In this document: one piece after another, positions 1 through 9,085 of the stretch | Layout: the number at the start of each line of letters is the position of its first letter | How positions within the stretch are numbered: position 1 is the first letter of the stretch | NCBI GenBank assembly: GCA_019347575.1 | Contig: JAHWKY010000019.1 | Span: 25,568 to 89,567, forward strand | Direction of reading: 5' to 3' | DNA length: 64,000 nt | Source: Actinomycetota bacterium | GTDB taxonomy: Bacteria > Actinomycetota > Nitriliruptoria > Nitriliruptorales > Nitriliruptoraceae | Notes under the pieces: model-generated | What the model saw: the letters and a program-made list of their open reading frames with translations, nothing else | Told to the model about the DNA's origin: nothing | Databases searched by the model: none | Program-made: the position numbers and the translations under genes

Positions 1-754
1 TGATGGCGTTGCGCGTCGTCTCGTTGCCGGCCACCGCCAGCAGGATGAAGAAGAGGTCGAACTCCATCTCGCTCAGCCGGTTCCCGTCCACCTCCGCGTT
101 CACGAGGGCGGTCACGATGTCGTCGCGCGGCTCGGCCTCACGTTGCTGGCGCAGGTTCTCGGCGTACGTGAACATCTCGGCGGCGGCGACACGAGCGTCC
201 TCCGGCGACGTCTGGAACTCGGGGTCGTCGAAGCCGATGAGGCGGTTGCTGATCTCGAAGATGAAATCGCGTTCCTCGATCGGGGCGCCCATGAGCTCGG
301 CGATGACCTCGAGTGGGAGCTCCGCGGACACCCAGCGCACGAAGTCGCCCTCACCTTCCTCGAGGGCGCGATCCACGATGGCGTTGGTGTAGTCGCGGAT
401 GCGCTCCTCGAGCCGGGCGATCACGCGGGGCGTGAAGCCGCTGTTGACGATGGACCGCAGGCGGGTGTGTTCCGGAGGGTCCTGGTTGACCATCATGAGC
501 TGCAGCTCCTCGAGCTCGTTGTTCATCGTCGGCTCGCGGAAGATGGAGGTGCGCTCGAAGCTGGAGTAGATCTCGGGCCTGCGTGAGGCGTAGACGATGT
601 CCTCGTGCTTGGTCAGTGCCCAGAACGGCACGCCCTCGTAGGGGTCCTCGTGGAGGTGGACGGGGTCCTCTCGCCGGAGCACGTCGAACATCTCGTACGG
701 GAACGCCTCGATGTAGTTGTCGTGGTTGGCGATGTCGACTTCGTGTAGGTCCAT
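1..754 (-). CDS. Cytochrome P450, CYP125-like (3' end outside window)
   Basis: Heme monooxygenase whose first 251 residues lie in the window; the rest, including the heme-binding Cys loop, is cut off at base 1. Residues 242-247 read AGNETT, the I-helix oxygen-activation motif, preceded by FFILLAV. The segments SSFERTS, NQDPPEHTRLR and ELPLEVIAELMG match the pattern of the CYP125 family, which oxidises the C26/27 methyl of sterol side chains. The ATG at 754 has a GGAGG ribosome site inside the last codons of the upstream gene, whose stop ends 1 nt away, so the two are translationally linked. Position at the end of a chsH2-chsH1-ltp2 operon supports a steroid substrate. The P450 family call is firm; CYP125 rather than CYP142 or CYP124 is inference. 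Confidence 0.85.
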   Translation of the reverse strand, partial: MDLHEVDIANHDNYIEAFPYEMFDVLRREDPVHLHEDPYEGVPFWALTKHEDIVYASRRPEIYSSFERTSIFREPTMNNELEELQLMMVNQDPPEHTRLRSIVNSGFTPRVIARLEERIRDYTNAIVDRALEEGEGDFVRWVSAELPLEVIAELMGAPIEERDFIFEISNRLIGFDDPEFQTSPEDARVAAAEMFTYAENLRQQREAEPRDDIVTALVNAEVDGNRLSEMEFDLFFILLAVAGNETTRNAI

Positions 755-755
755 C

Positions 756-1877
756 TCAGGCTCCTCCCACGATGCGGTGCACGCGCCCCGCCGCCTCCCG
801 CGCCCCACTGACCAGGTCAGCCATGACCTCGACGACGGGGCGCGCTTCGTGCAGCGCCCCGACGATCTGGCCCACGGGGGTCCCCACGAGGTCGTGCCGC
901 CCCGCCGCGCGGAAGCGAGCCAGAGCCTCGGAGGTCAGCAGGTACTGCAGCGGCATCTGCAGTGGATCAGGGTTGTCGTCCGACTCCCACGCCTCGAGCC
1001 AGGAGGTCTTGAGCTGCCGCGCGGGCTTGCCGGTCAGACCGCGCGAGCGCAGCGTGTCGCGGGAGGTCGCCTCCCACAGCAGTTTCTGCAACCCGTCGGG
1101 TAGCGCGCACTCGGTGGTCGACAGCCAGATCGAGCCGGTCCACACCCCCTGCGCCCCGAGCGCCAACGCCGCCGCGACCTGACGTCCGTCCCCCACGCCG
1201 CCCGCGGCGAGCACGGGGGCCGGGGCGACCGCGTCGACGACCTCCGGCCACAGCACCATCGAGGCGATGTCTCCCGTGTGGCCCCCGGCCTCCCAGCCCT
1301 GCGCGACGACGATGTCCACGCCCTGCTCGCGCTGCTTCAGCGCTTGATCCACCCGCCCGACGAGCGCGGCCACCTTGATGCCGGCCTCGTGGGCGCGGTC
1401 CACGACCTCCTTCGAAGGAGGTCCCAGCGCCGATGCCAGCAGCGCGGGCGAGTGCCGGAAGGCGACGTCGAGTTGAGGCTCGTGTGCCGCATCCGCCCAG
1501 CCGAGAACGCCCCGCACCTCCTCGCCGTCCTCGGGCAGCGGCGGGACGTCGTGGTCCGCGAGGAAACGCTCGACGAACGCTCGGTGCTCCTCGGGGATCA
1601 GCGCAGCGAGCTTGTCCTCGAGATCGTCGAACCCACCGGCCTCGACCTGCGCGCGGGAGACCGGCATGACGAGGTTGACGCCGTAGGGACGGCCGTCGGC
1701 CTCGGCCTCGACCACATCGAGCGCCTCGTCCAGCTCGGTCGCCTCGCCGCCGTAGCGCACCGCCCCGAGCACCCCGAACCCGCCCGCGCGGCTGATCGCT
1801 CCGGCGACCTCGGGCACGTAGCTGAACCCGAAGATCGGGTACTCGATACCCAGCTCGCGGGACAGCTCGGTCTGCAT
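756..1877 (-). CDS. Nitronate monooxygenase / NPD-family flavoprotein
   Basis: TIM-barrel FMN protein of 373 aa. N-terminal GIEYPIFGFSYVPE and AGGFGVLGA fit the phosphate/flavin-binding start of the family. GWEAGGHTG places the family's catalytic His at residue 200, and AAGGVGDG with ALGAQGVWTGS forms the FMN phosphate site. Relatives include nitronate monooxygenases, FabK-like enoyl reductases and IpdC of the mycobacterial HIP pathway. The gene sits between ltp2 and the P450 in a steroid operon, so a role in a steroid or acyl-CoA redox step is likelier than nitroalkane detoxification, but the substrate is unknown. Its last codons carry the ribosome site for the P450. Confidence 0.8.
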   Translation of the reverse strand: MQTELSRELGIEYPIFGFSYVPEVAGAISRAGGFGVLGAVRYGGEATELDEALDVVEAEADGRPYGVNLVMPVSRAQVEAGGFDDLEDKLAALIPEEHRAFVERFLADHDVPPLPEDGEEVRGVLGWADAAHEPQLDVAFRHSPALLASALGPPSKEVVDRAHEAGIKVAALVGRVDQALKQREQGVDIVVAQGWEAGGHTGDIASMVLWPEVVDAVAPAPVLAAGGVGDGRQVAAALALGAQGVWTGSIWLSTTECALPDGLQKLLWEATSRDTLRSRGLTGKPARQLKTSWLEAWESDDNPDPLQMPLQYLLTSEALARFRAAGRHDLVGTPVGQIVGALHEARPVVEVMADLVSGAREAAGRVHRIVGGA

Positions 1878-1926
1878 CGGATCTCCTCCGTGGTCGGTCC
1901 GGGTGGTTCGGTCCGTGGTTGGTCTG

Positions 1927-3096
1927 TCAACGATCGACGGCGAGGATGAGTCCGCTCGTGGGCACGCCAGTCCCGGCCGTGACCAGAACGTGCTCGACGT
2001 CCGCGACCTGGTTGACGGAGGTGCCCCACACCTGGCGGACCCCCTCCGCCACGCCGTTCATCCCGTGCAGGTACGCCTCGCCGAGCTGGCCTCCGTGCGT
2101 GTTCACCGGCAGCCGTCCACCGAGCTCGATGCCCCCGTCGGCGACGAAATCCTTGGCCTCGCCCCGCCCGCAGAACCCCAGCTCCTCGAGCTGGCGCAGC
2201 ACCTCCGGGGTGAAGTGGTCGTAGATCATCGCCGTCTGGATATCGGCTGGCTCGATGCCGGCCTGACGCCACAGCTGCTCGCCGACCAGGTGCATCTCCG
2301 GCAGCCTCGTGATGTCGCCGTGGTAGTAGCTGGTCATCTGCTGCTGGTGGTCGGCCGACCCCTGGGCGGCCGCGGCGACGACGGCCGGAGGCCGGCGCAA
2401 CGATCGCGCACGCTCGAGCGAGGTAACGACGATCGCCTGTGCCCCGTCGGTCTCCTGGCAGCAGTCGAGCAGGCGCAACGGTTCGACGACCCAGCGCGAG
2501 GCTTGGTGCTCGTCGAGGGTGATGGGGCGCTCGAAGAAGTAGGCCGCCGGGTTGGTGGCGGCGTGCTTGCGCATCGCCACGGCCACGCGGCCGAGATCCT
2601 GGCTCGTGGTACCGGAGTCGTGGAGGTAGCGCTGCGCCGCCATCGCGACCCAGGCGGCAGGGGTCATGAACCCGAAGGGCGTGTACCAGCCCCACTCGGC
2701 CTCCTCGGCGTTCTCGGACCACTCGCTGCGGCCCCGCCCGTAGCGCCGCCCGGAGCGCTCGTTGAAGGCGCGGTAGCACACGACCACCTCGGCCATGCCG
2801 GTCGTGACCGCCATGGCGGCCTGCTGGATCGTGGCGCAGGCCGCCCCGCCGCCGTAGTGGACGCGGCTGAAGTAGGTCAGGGCGCCGATCCCGACCGCCT
2901 CGGCGACCTGGATCTCGGGGTTGTCCTCGAGCTTGTAGGTCACGAGCCCGTCGACCTCGAAGGGCTGCAGGCCCGCGTCCTCGATGGCGGCACGCACCGC
3001 CTCGGCCGCGAGCTGAAGCGGCGACCGCCCCGAGTCCTTCGAGAACTCGGTGGCGCCGATGCCGGCGATCGCGGTGGTCCGGGAGAAGTCGCTCAC
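1927..3096 (-). CDS. ltp2: Ltp2-like thiolase-fold aldolase (lipid-transfer protein)
   Basis: Thiolase-superfamily protein of 389 aa starting with AIAGIGATEFSK. It has the GGGAACATI active-site loop (Cys88) and a C-terminal NTHGGQLGEAYLHGMN motif typical of the Ltp2 subfamily. Ltp2 proteins are retro-aldolases that release propionyl-CoA from 17-hydroxy-C22 steroid-CoA esters and need a DUF35 partner, which is encoded two genes upstream. The GTG start overlaps the preceding maoC-like stop by 4 nt (GTGA). Gene order chsH2-chsH1-ltp2 matches the mycobacterial igr operon. A similar protein with its own DUF35 partner lies at 57115. Confidence 0.85.
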   Translation of the reverse strand: MSDFSRTTAIAGIGATEFSKDSGRSPLQLAAEAVRAAIEDAGLQPFEVDGLVTYKLEDNPEIQVAEAVGIGALTYFSRVHYGGGAACATIQQAAMAVTTGMAEVVVCYRAFNERSGRRYGRGRSEWSENAEEAEWGWYTPFGFMTPAAWVAMAAQRYLHDSGTTSQDLGRVAVAMRKHAATNPAAYFFERPITLDEHQASRWVVEPLRLLDCCQETDGAQAIVVTSLERARSLRRPPAVVAAAAQGSADHQQQMTSYYHGDITRLPEMHLVGEQLWRQAGIEPADIQTAMIYDHFTPEVLRQLEELGFCGRGEAKDFVADGGIELGGRLPVNTHGGQLGEAYLHGMNGVAEGVRQVWGTSVNQVADVEHVLVTAGTGVPTSGLILAVDR

Positions 3097-3545
3097 GTCG
3101 ACGCCTGGGTGCTCGAGAAGCGAAGCGGTAGCACAGCCTCAGGCAGCTCGACCCGGACCCTGCCGGTGACGTGGTTGCCGGTGGCGTTGCGCCCCGTGAC
3201 CGCGACGGTCACCATCGTCCCCTCGATCGCGGTCACCTCGCCGCTGAACTTCAGCGTGGCGCCGGCGACGTGTGGGACGCCGAGGCGGATCGCTGTGCCC
3301 TTGGCGATCGCCTGTGGTCCGGCCCAGTCGGTGACGTACTTCACGCACAGACCGTTGGTCGTCAGGATGTTCAGGAAGACGTCCGGCAGACCACTGGCCT
3401 GCGCGACCTCGGGGTCGTGGTGGACCGGTTCGAAGTCGCGGGTCGCGATCGCGGTCGTCACGACGAAGCTGCGCGAGGTCACCAGCTCGACCACGGGGAG
3501 CACCGCCCCGACGGTGACGTCATCGATCGTGAGGGAGTCGCTCAT
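3093..3545 (-). CDS. chsH1: ChsH1-like MaoC hydratase subunit
   Basis: Hot-dog protein of 150 aa. TRDFEPVHHDPEVAQ carries the MaoC hydratase Asp/His pair, and DVFLNILTTNGLCVKYVTDW is the ChsH1 signature helix. With ChsH2 it is expected to hydrate the C17(20) double bond of the degraded sterol side chain (3-OPDC-CoA). The ATG at 3545 overlaps the chsH2 stop (ATGA) and the stop overlaps the ltp2 start (GTGA), so the three are translationally coupled. A longer frame runs upstream but enters chsH2; the overlap start is preferred. Confidence 0.88.
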   Translation of the reverse strand: MSDSLTIDDVTVGAVLPVVELVTSRSFVVTTAIATRDFEPVHHDPEVAQASGLPDVFLNILTTNGLCVKYVTDWAGPQAIAKGTAIRLGVPHVAGATLKFSGEVTAIEGTMVTVAVTGRNATGNHVTGRVRVELPEAVLPLRFSSTQAST

Positions 3546-4519
3546 GCGTCGTCCTCCTGACCCAGCGCGGGCGCGAACAGGGGGAGGATGTAGTCGGGCT
3601 CGACCTCGCGCCAGGTCAGCTCCACCGCCATGCCGATGGTCACCTCGGCGGGGTCGATGTCGACGATCTCGGACACGAACCGCACGCCCTCGTCGAGGTC
3701 GATCACCGCGACCGCGAACGGTGGATCGGTGCCGGGTAGGGGCGGGTGGTGGTGAACGACGTAGCTGTGGATGGTGCCGCGCCCCGCGCTGGTCACCGTG
3801 TCCCGCTCGGTGGCGCCACACGCCCCGCACATCGGTCGGGGCGGGTGGCGCAACGTCCCGCACGCGGCGCAGCGCTGGATGCGCAGCTCGCGCGCTTCGA
3901 CCCCCTCCCAGAAGAACGCGTTGTCGCGGTTGATCGGCGGCCGGGGTCGGCGGGGCGAGCCCGGGTCGGACACGGCGCTCTGGCCCGCCTTCGGCTTCGC
4001 GGGTGGCGGGCGGAACTTCAGCAGCCGCATCCGGGCGACGCCAACGGCTTCCCCGCTGCCGAGCAACTTGTAGTCGTGCCTGACCGTGACGAAGTAGCCC
4101 TCCCCGAGCGCTGTCGTCTTGACGTCCGACAGCGACTCGATCGAGATCTCCTCGTAGAGGTGGTCGCCAGGCCGGACCTCGCGCAGGTAGTCGTGCTCGT
4201 AGTCCGTCGCGACCACGGCGGTGTACCCGGCGTCGTCGAGCACCCCGAAGACGCGGTCGCGGGCACTGCCGCTCTTGCCGGCGGAGATCTCGAGCGTCCA
4301 GCTGCCGAGCATCGCGGGCGGGGCGACGACGCCTCCGTGGCGCGACGCCGCGGCGACCTCGGGATCGGTGTACACCGGGTTGGTCTCCTCGAAAGCCCGC
4401 ACCCAGTGCACGACCATCGCCTCGTTGACGGGATACGGGGCGACCTTCTCGTCGTCCGGGGGCTGTCCCACGTGCGCACGCGCCGCCTCGATGGCGGCGA
4501 TCGTCGCGTCGTCGGTCAC
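3542..4519 (-). CDS. chsH2: ChsH2-like MaoC-DUF35 fusion
   Basis: Two-domain protein of 325 aa. Residues 1-170 are a MaoC-like hot-dog domain (NEAMVVHWVRAFEETNPVY, then a central helix near 62-80). Residues 171-197 are a Pro/Lys-rich linker. Residues 198-325 are a DUF35 domain with a zinc ribbon (Cys217, Cys220, Cys231, Cys234) and an OB fold. In characterised systems the MaoC half pairs with ChsH1 to hydrate the enoyl-CoA, and the DUF35 half binds the Ltp2 aldolase, channelling substrate. The GTG start at 4519 has GAGGTG upstream; a longer frame to 4639 would run through the KstR-type box and is not favoured. First gene of the operon. Confidence 0.87.
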   Translation of the reverse strand: MTDDATIAAIEAARAHVGQPPDDEKVAPYPVNEAMVVHWVRAFEETNPVYTDPEVAAASRHGGVVAPPAMLGSWTLEISAGKSGSARDRVFGVLDDAGYTAVVATDYEHDYLREVRPGDHLYEEISIESLSDVKTTALGEGYFVTVRHDYKLLGSGEAVGVARMRLLKFRPPPAKPKAGQSAVSDPGSPRRPRPPINRDNAFFWEGVEARELRIQRCAACGTLRHPPRPMCGACGATERDTVTSAGRGTIHSYVVHHHPPLPGTDPPFAVAVIDLDEGVRFVSEIVDIDPAEVTIGMAVELTWREVEPDYILPLFAPALGQEDDA

Positions 4520-4614
4520 GCGGGCACCTCGCCTCGAGCTCGGACCTTCACCAGGATGGTGCCCAACTGCGGCGCACATCCGCCGACCACATCGAGCACC
4601 ACCCTCCGCAGAAC

Positions 4615-5843
<1,229 letters not shown>

Positions 5844-5844
<1 letters not shown>

Positions 5845-6659
5845 TGGGTCGAGGGGAGCTGCCGGGGAACGACGATCTCATCGTCGAGCAGGATGGCCAC
5901 GTCGTCACGGTCACGATGAACCGCCCCGAGGCGAAGAACGCGTGGTCCGGGCTGATGATCGAGGGCATGGCCGCGGCGTGGGAGTGGATCGACGCCGAGC
6001 CGTCGGTACGGGTCGCGATCCTCACTGGGGCGGGCGGCACGTTCTGCGCGGGCGCCGACCTCAAGGACATGAGCTCGCGCCGCTCCGAGGGCGACGACGG
6101 CTTCGCGGACCGCGTGAAGGGCGCCAACGTGGCGTTCACCGCGATGCTACGCAACCACTCGCTCAGCAAGCCGCTGATCGCCGCGGTCGAGGGCTACGCC
6201 GTCGCCGGCGGTACCGAGATCCTGCAGGCCACCGACATCCGCATCGCCGGCGAGTCCGCGCGGTTCGGGCTCGCCGAGGTGCAGCGCGCGCTGTTCCCGA
6301 TCGGCGGTTCGACCGTGCGGCTGCAGCGTCAGGTGCCGTTCACCAAGGCGATGGAGATCCTCCTCACCGGCGAGCAGATCGACGCGGCCGAGGCGCTTCG
6401 GATCGGCCTGGTCGGCCGCGTCGTCCCCGACGGCGAGGCGTTGAACGAGGCGAGACGGATCGCCAACCGCATCGCCCGCAACGGCCCGCTCGCGGTGCAG
6501 GCGATCAAGCGCTCGGCGCGGGAGACGGCGAGCCTGCCCGAGGAGGAGGCGCTGAAGCTCGAGCTCGAGATCGGGATGCGGGTGTTCGCGTCGGAGGACG
6601 CGAAGGAGGGTCCGCGCGCGTTCGCGGAGAAGCGTGACCCGAGGTTCCAAGGGAAGTAG
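5844..6659 (+). CDS. echA19: EchA19-like enoyl-CoA hydratase
   Basis: Crotonase-fold protein of 271 aa. FCAGADLKDM is the oxyanion-hole loop, and AGGTEILQATDIRIAGESARFGLAEV holds the region of the catalytic Glu residues. The C-terminal EDAKEGPRAFAEKRDPRFQ is the EchA19 ending. EchA19 hydrates steroid enoyl-CoA intermediates in the sterol side-chain cycle. The ATG overlaps the fadA5 stop by 1 nt, so the two are coupled and share the KstR-type promoter. Confidence 0.88.
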
Positions 6660-6698
6660 CCGGGGCGCGTGCCCCTCAGGTCAGCGGGAGGAGAAGCC

Positions 6699-7469
6699 AT
6701 GGCGTTCCGTGGCAAGGTCGCACTCGTCACCGGAGGCGGCAGCGGCATGGGTCAGCTCGCCGCGACGCGTCTCGCGCAACGGGGCGCGAAGGTCGCCGCG
6801 CTGGACGTGAACGAGGAGGGGTTGGCCGCGACGGCCGGGGCGCACGAGAACGTCACGACGTTCGTGTGCGATGTCAGCGACGCCGGACGCGTCCAGCAGG
6901 TCGTCAAGCAGGTCGAGACCGACCTCGGCCCGATCGACCGCACGATGGCCGCCGCCGCGATCATGCCCACCGGCCTGCTCGCTGAGATGGACACCGAGGT
7001 CATCCGCAAGATCGTCGAGGTCGACTACCTCGGCGTCGTCAACACCGTCAAGGCGACGCTGCCGGGGATGCTCGAGCGGCGGCGGGGCGACATGGTGATC
7101 TTCGCCTCGTTGATGGGCTACCTCCCGACGATGTACCTCGGGGCGTACTGCGCGGCGAAGGCGGCGGTGGTCGCGTTCGCCGAGATCCTCTACCACGAGA
7201 ACCGCGACAGCGGCCTCCGCTTCGCGCTCGTCGCCCCGCCCAACGTCGAGACCCCCCTGCTGAACCAGGTCACCTCGCCGATGAAGACGCTGCACGACAA
7301 GCGCACCCCCGACCCGCTCACGCCGGCCGAGGTGATCGACGCCATCGAGGCCAGCCTCGAGCGGGGCGCGTTCCTCTGCGCGCCGGGCGCCGCCAGGGCC
7401 TCGATCAAGGCGCGGCGGTTCATCCCGAACGTCATCTGGAAGAACATGCACAAGATCGAGGGCTTCTGA
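6699..7469 (+). CDS. SDR-family oxidoreductase
   Basis: Short-chain dehydrogenase of 256 aa: cofactor loop TGGGSGMG near residue 11, catalytic Ser in FASLMG, and YCAAK as the Tyr-x3-Lys pair. The C-terminus ends with a basic segment (ASIKARRFIPNVIWKNM). ATG with GGGAGGAGA upstream; 39 bp after echA19 and in the same direction, so it is probably the third gene of the fadA5 operon. A hydroxysteroid or 3-hydroxyacyl-CoA dehydrogenase role is inferred from context only. Confidence 0.8.
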   Translation: MAFRGKVALVTGGGSGMGQLAATRLAQRGAKVAALDVNEEGLAATAGAHENVTTFVCDVSDAGRVQQVVKQVETDLGPIDRTMAAAAIMPTGLLAEMDTEVIRKIVEVDYLGVVNTVKATLPGMLERRRGDMVIFASLMGYLPTMYLGAYCAAKAAVVAFAEILYHENRDSGLRFALVAPPNVETPLLNQVTSPMKTLHDKRTPDPLTPAEVIDAIEASLERGAFLCAPGAARASIKARRFIPNVIWKNMHKIEGF

Positions 7470-7477
7470 GCCCATCG

Positions 7478-8428
7478 ATGTTGGTACATCGCACCGTGTG
7501 GGGTTGCGATGTACCCACACAGGTCGCGTGCGGCCCGCCATCCACCGGCTGGCGGTCGCTGGACAGGCCCTTCATCCACAGGCTCCGTGCACCCCGGTGC
7601 ACGAGGGCCGGGATCGGCGTGCGATGGCCACGCGTCTTCGCCTTCGCGAACGTCCCCGACTCGAGGGACCTGCAGGTCCGGGCGGCGGCGCTCGCAGCCG
7701 GCCCTCAGGCTGCCCTGTCGCACGTCACGGCGGCGGAGGTGCTCGAGCTACGCCACCTGCCTACGGGTCTCGCGGAGAGCCGCATCGACATCGCGGTGCC
7801 GCGCGGGCACAGCCCGACGGTCCGGGGTGTGATCGTGCACCACCCGATCCTGCTGCCCTACGACCACATCATCGAGGAGGAGGACCTGCGGTACACGAAC
7901 GTCCCGCGGACGCTGCTCGACCTGGCGAACGTCGTCTGGGAGCGGTCCTACCGTCGCATCCTCGACGCCGCCCTGTCCGAGGAGCGCACCTCGTGCGACG
8001 AACTCAACGCGATGATCGCGTTCCTGGGCTCGTTCCCCGGCGTCCGCCTGGCGCGGAGGACGGTCGAGGCGTTCGATCCCCGGATGGTCGGCTCGCGCTC
8101 GGACCTCGAGCGCACCTTCTTCCGGGGGCTCCAGGCAGCCGGGGTGGACCTCCCCACCGCCAACGTCGAGATCCGGGACGCCGACGGCCGGCAACGGTTC
8201 CTCGACTTCGCCTACATCCCGGAGCGGCAGCCGATCGAGATCGACTCCGACCGCTACCACGCGTCGACCCTGGCACGAGCGGAGGACGGGGCGCGACAGA
8301 ACGCGATCGCCCTCACCGGGGAGTGGCGCGCCCCGCTGCGCTTCGATGAACACGACGTCCGCGAGAGGATGCCCCGGGTGGCGGAAGAGGTGCGGCGGAC
8401 CCTGACGCGGATCCGCGCATCGATGTAG
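7478..8428 (+). CDS. AbiEi/DUF559-type protein with Vsr-like nuclease domain
   Basis: Protein of 316 aa. The middle (AALAAGPQAALSHVTAAEVLEL through NVPRTLLDLANV) is the AbiEi-type region. The C-terminus is a DUF559 (Vsr/PD-(D/E)xK-fold) domain with FLDFAY followed by IEIDSDRYH, the expected Asp and Glu-x-Asp-His residues. The N-terminal helix-turn-helix usual in this family is not recognisable, and the start is uncertain: the ATG at 7478 falls in the left arm of a palindrome, and another frame at 7520-7560 has HTH-like residues, so N-terminal decay is possible. The TAG stop lies inside the palindrome at 8418-8470. A second member of the family is at 53974. Function unknown. Confidence 0.7.
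   Translation: MLVHRTVWGCDVPTQVACGPPSTGWRSLDRPFIHRLRAPRCTRAGIGVRWPRVFAFANVPDSRDLQVRAAALAAGPQAALSHVTAAEVLELRHLPTGLAESRIDIAVPRGHSPTVRGVIVHHPILLPYDHIIEEEDLRYTNVPRTLLDLANVVWERSYRRILDAALSEERTSCDELNAMIAFLGSFPGVRLARRTVEAFDPRMVGSRSDLERTFFRGLQAAGVDLPTANVEIRDADGRQRFLDFAYIPERQPIEIDSDRYHASTLARAEDGARQNAIALTGEWRAPLRFDEHDVRERMPRVAEEVRRTLTRIRASM
7479..7519. repeat. Palindromic repeat family I, copy a
   Basis: A 41-nt near-perfect inverted repeat: left arm TGTTGGTACATCGCACC, 6-nt loop, right arm its complement with one mismatch and one bulge. It overlaps the start of the DUF559 gene and lies 9 nt after the SDR stop. Same family as 8418-8470 and 61199-61239 (shared core GGTACATCGC). Confidence 0.85.
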
Positions 8429-8470
8429 CTACATCGCATCCTCGGAGGGTGCGTTGTACCTACATCGATG
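8418..8470. repeat. Palindromic repeat family I, copy b
   Basis: A 53-nt palindrome with 26-nt arms (left arm begins CATCGATGTAGCTACATCGC) and three mismatches. It contains the TAG stop of the DUF559 gene and ends 2 nt before the stop of the converging minus-strand gene. It could also act as a bidirectional terminator. Confidence 0.88.
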
Positions 8471-8472
8471 GG

Positions 8473-9075
8473 TCAGGAGAGGGGCTCGCAGATCTTGCAG
8501 GGCTGCATGCCGGGTTCGGCGTCGGGGTCGACCTCGCGGAGGTCGTCGCGGCCCACGACCACGGAGCAGTCGGGGAGGTGGAACATCGTCCCGGTGGGGG
8601 TGGCGACCAGCAACGCGGGCAGGCCCGCCGAGCTCCGGGCGACCGCATCGACGGCACGCCCCGGCGTCGCCGCGAGATCGGCGCGCAGCACGTCGATGAG
8701 TTCGCGCACCTTGTCGGCCTCGTCGCGCGACTGCTCCGCGAGCCGTGCCAGCCACGACCCGACGTAGAGCAACCCGCCCATGAGCATCAGGCCCATGCCG
8801 AGCAGCCCACCCGAGATCAGGTACGGGACCTGCTCGAACAAGAACGGGGTGTTCGCCGCCCCGAGCCAGCCGAGGATGATCGCCCCGAGCCCCGCCGGGA
8901 GCATGAGCAGCGCGAGGAACGCCAGGATGCGGTCGAGGGTCCAGTACCGGATGCGTCGATCGCGCTTGGCGATGCCCGCCATGCGCGCGAACGTCGCGAG
9001 CCGCCCCGACCGCTGCTCGTCGTCGGACGCCCCGCCGGTGGCGGGCTCGTCGATGGGTACGTCCGCGGTCGCCAT
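8473..9075 (-). CDS. Membrane protein with C-terminal Cys-rich segment
   Basis: Protein of 200 aa, family not recognised. An acidic N-terminus is followed by two hydrophobic spans (ILAFLALLMLPAGLGAIILGWL and a second rich in Gly/Leu/Met ending LLYVGSWL). A helical stretch then leads to a C-terminal domain with FHLPDCSVVVGRDD and PCKIC, which could bind a metal. The ATG at 9075 has GAGGAGA overlapping the end of the upstream gene; another ATG at 9093 lacks a ribosome site. Last gene of the long minus-strand run that starts with chsE4. Its partner is probably the secreted protein encoded just upstream. Confidence 0.65.
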   Translation of the reverse strand: MATADVPIDEPATGGASDDEQRSGRLATFARMAGIAKRDRRIRYWTLDRILAFLALLMLPAGLGAIILGWLGAANTPFLFEQVPYLISGGLLGMGLMLMGGLLYVGSWLARLAEQSRDEADKVRELIDVLRADLAATPGRAVDAVARSSAGLPALLVATPTGTMFHLPDCSVVVGRDDLREVDPDAEPGMQPCKICEPLS

Positions 9076-9085
9076 CGTGGTCTCC

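Noticed and set aside
756..1877. Calling the NPD-family gene ipdC
   Set aside because: The family is right, but the N-terminus and C-terminal third do not match IpdC as recalled, and it lies in the side-chain rather than the HIP gene set.
1903..3933. 676-residue plus-strand open frame
   Set aside because: Antisense of ltp2, chsH1 and chsH2.
7478..8428. AbiEi/DUF559 genes as a two-gene AbiE toxin-antitoxin system
   Set aside because: No AbiEii nucleotidyltransferase gene adjoins either locus.
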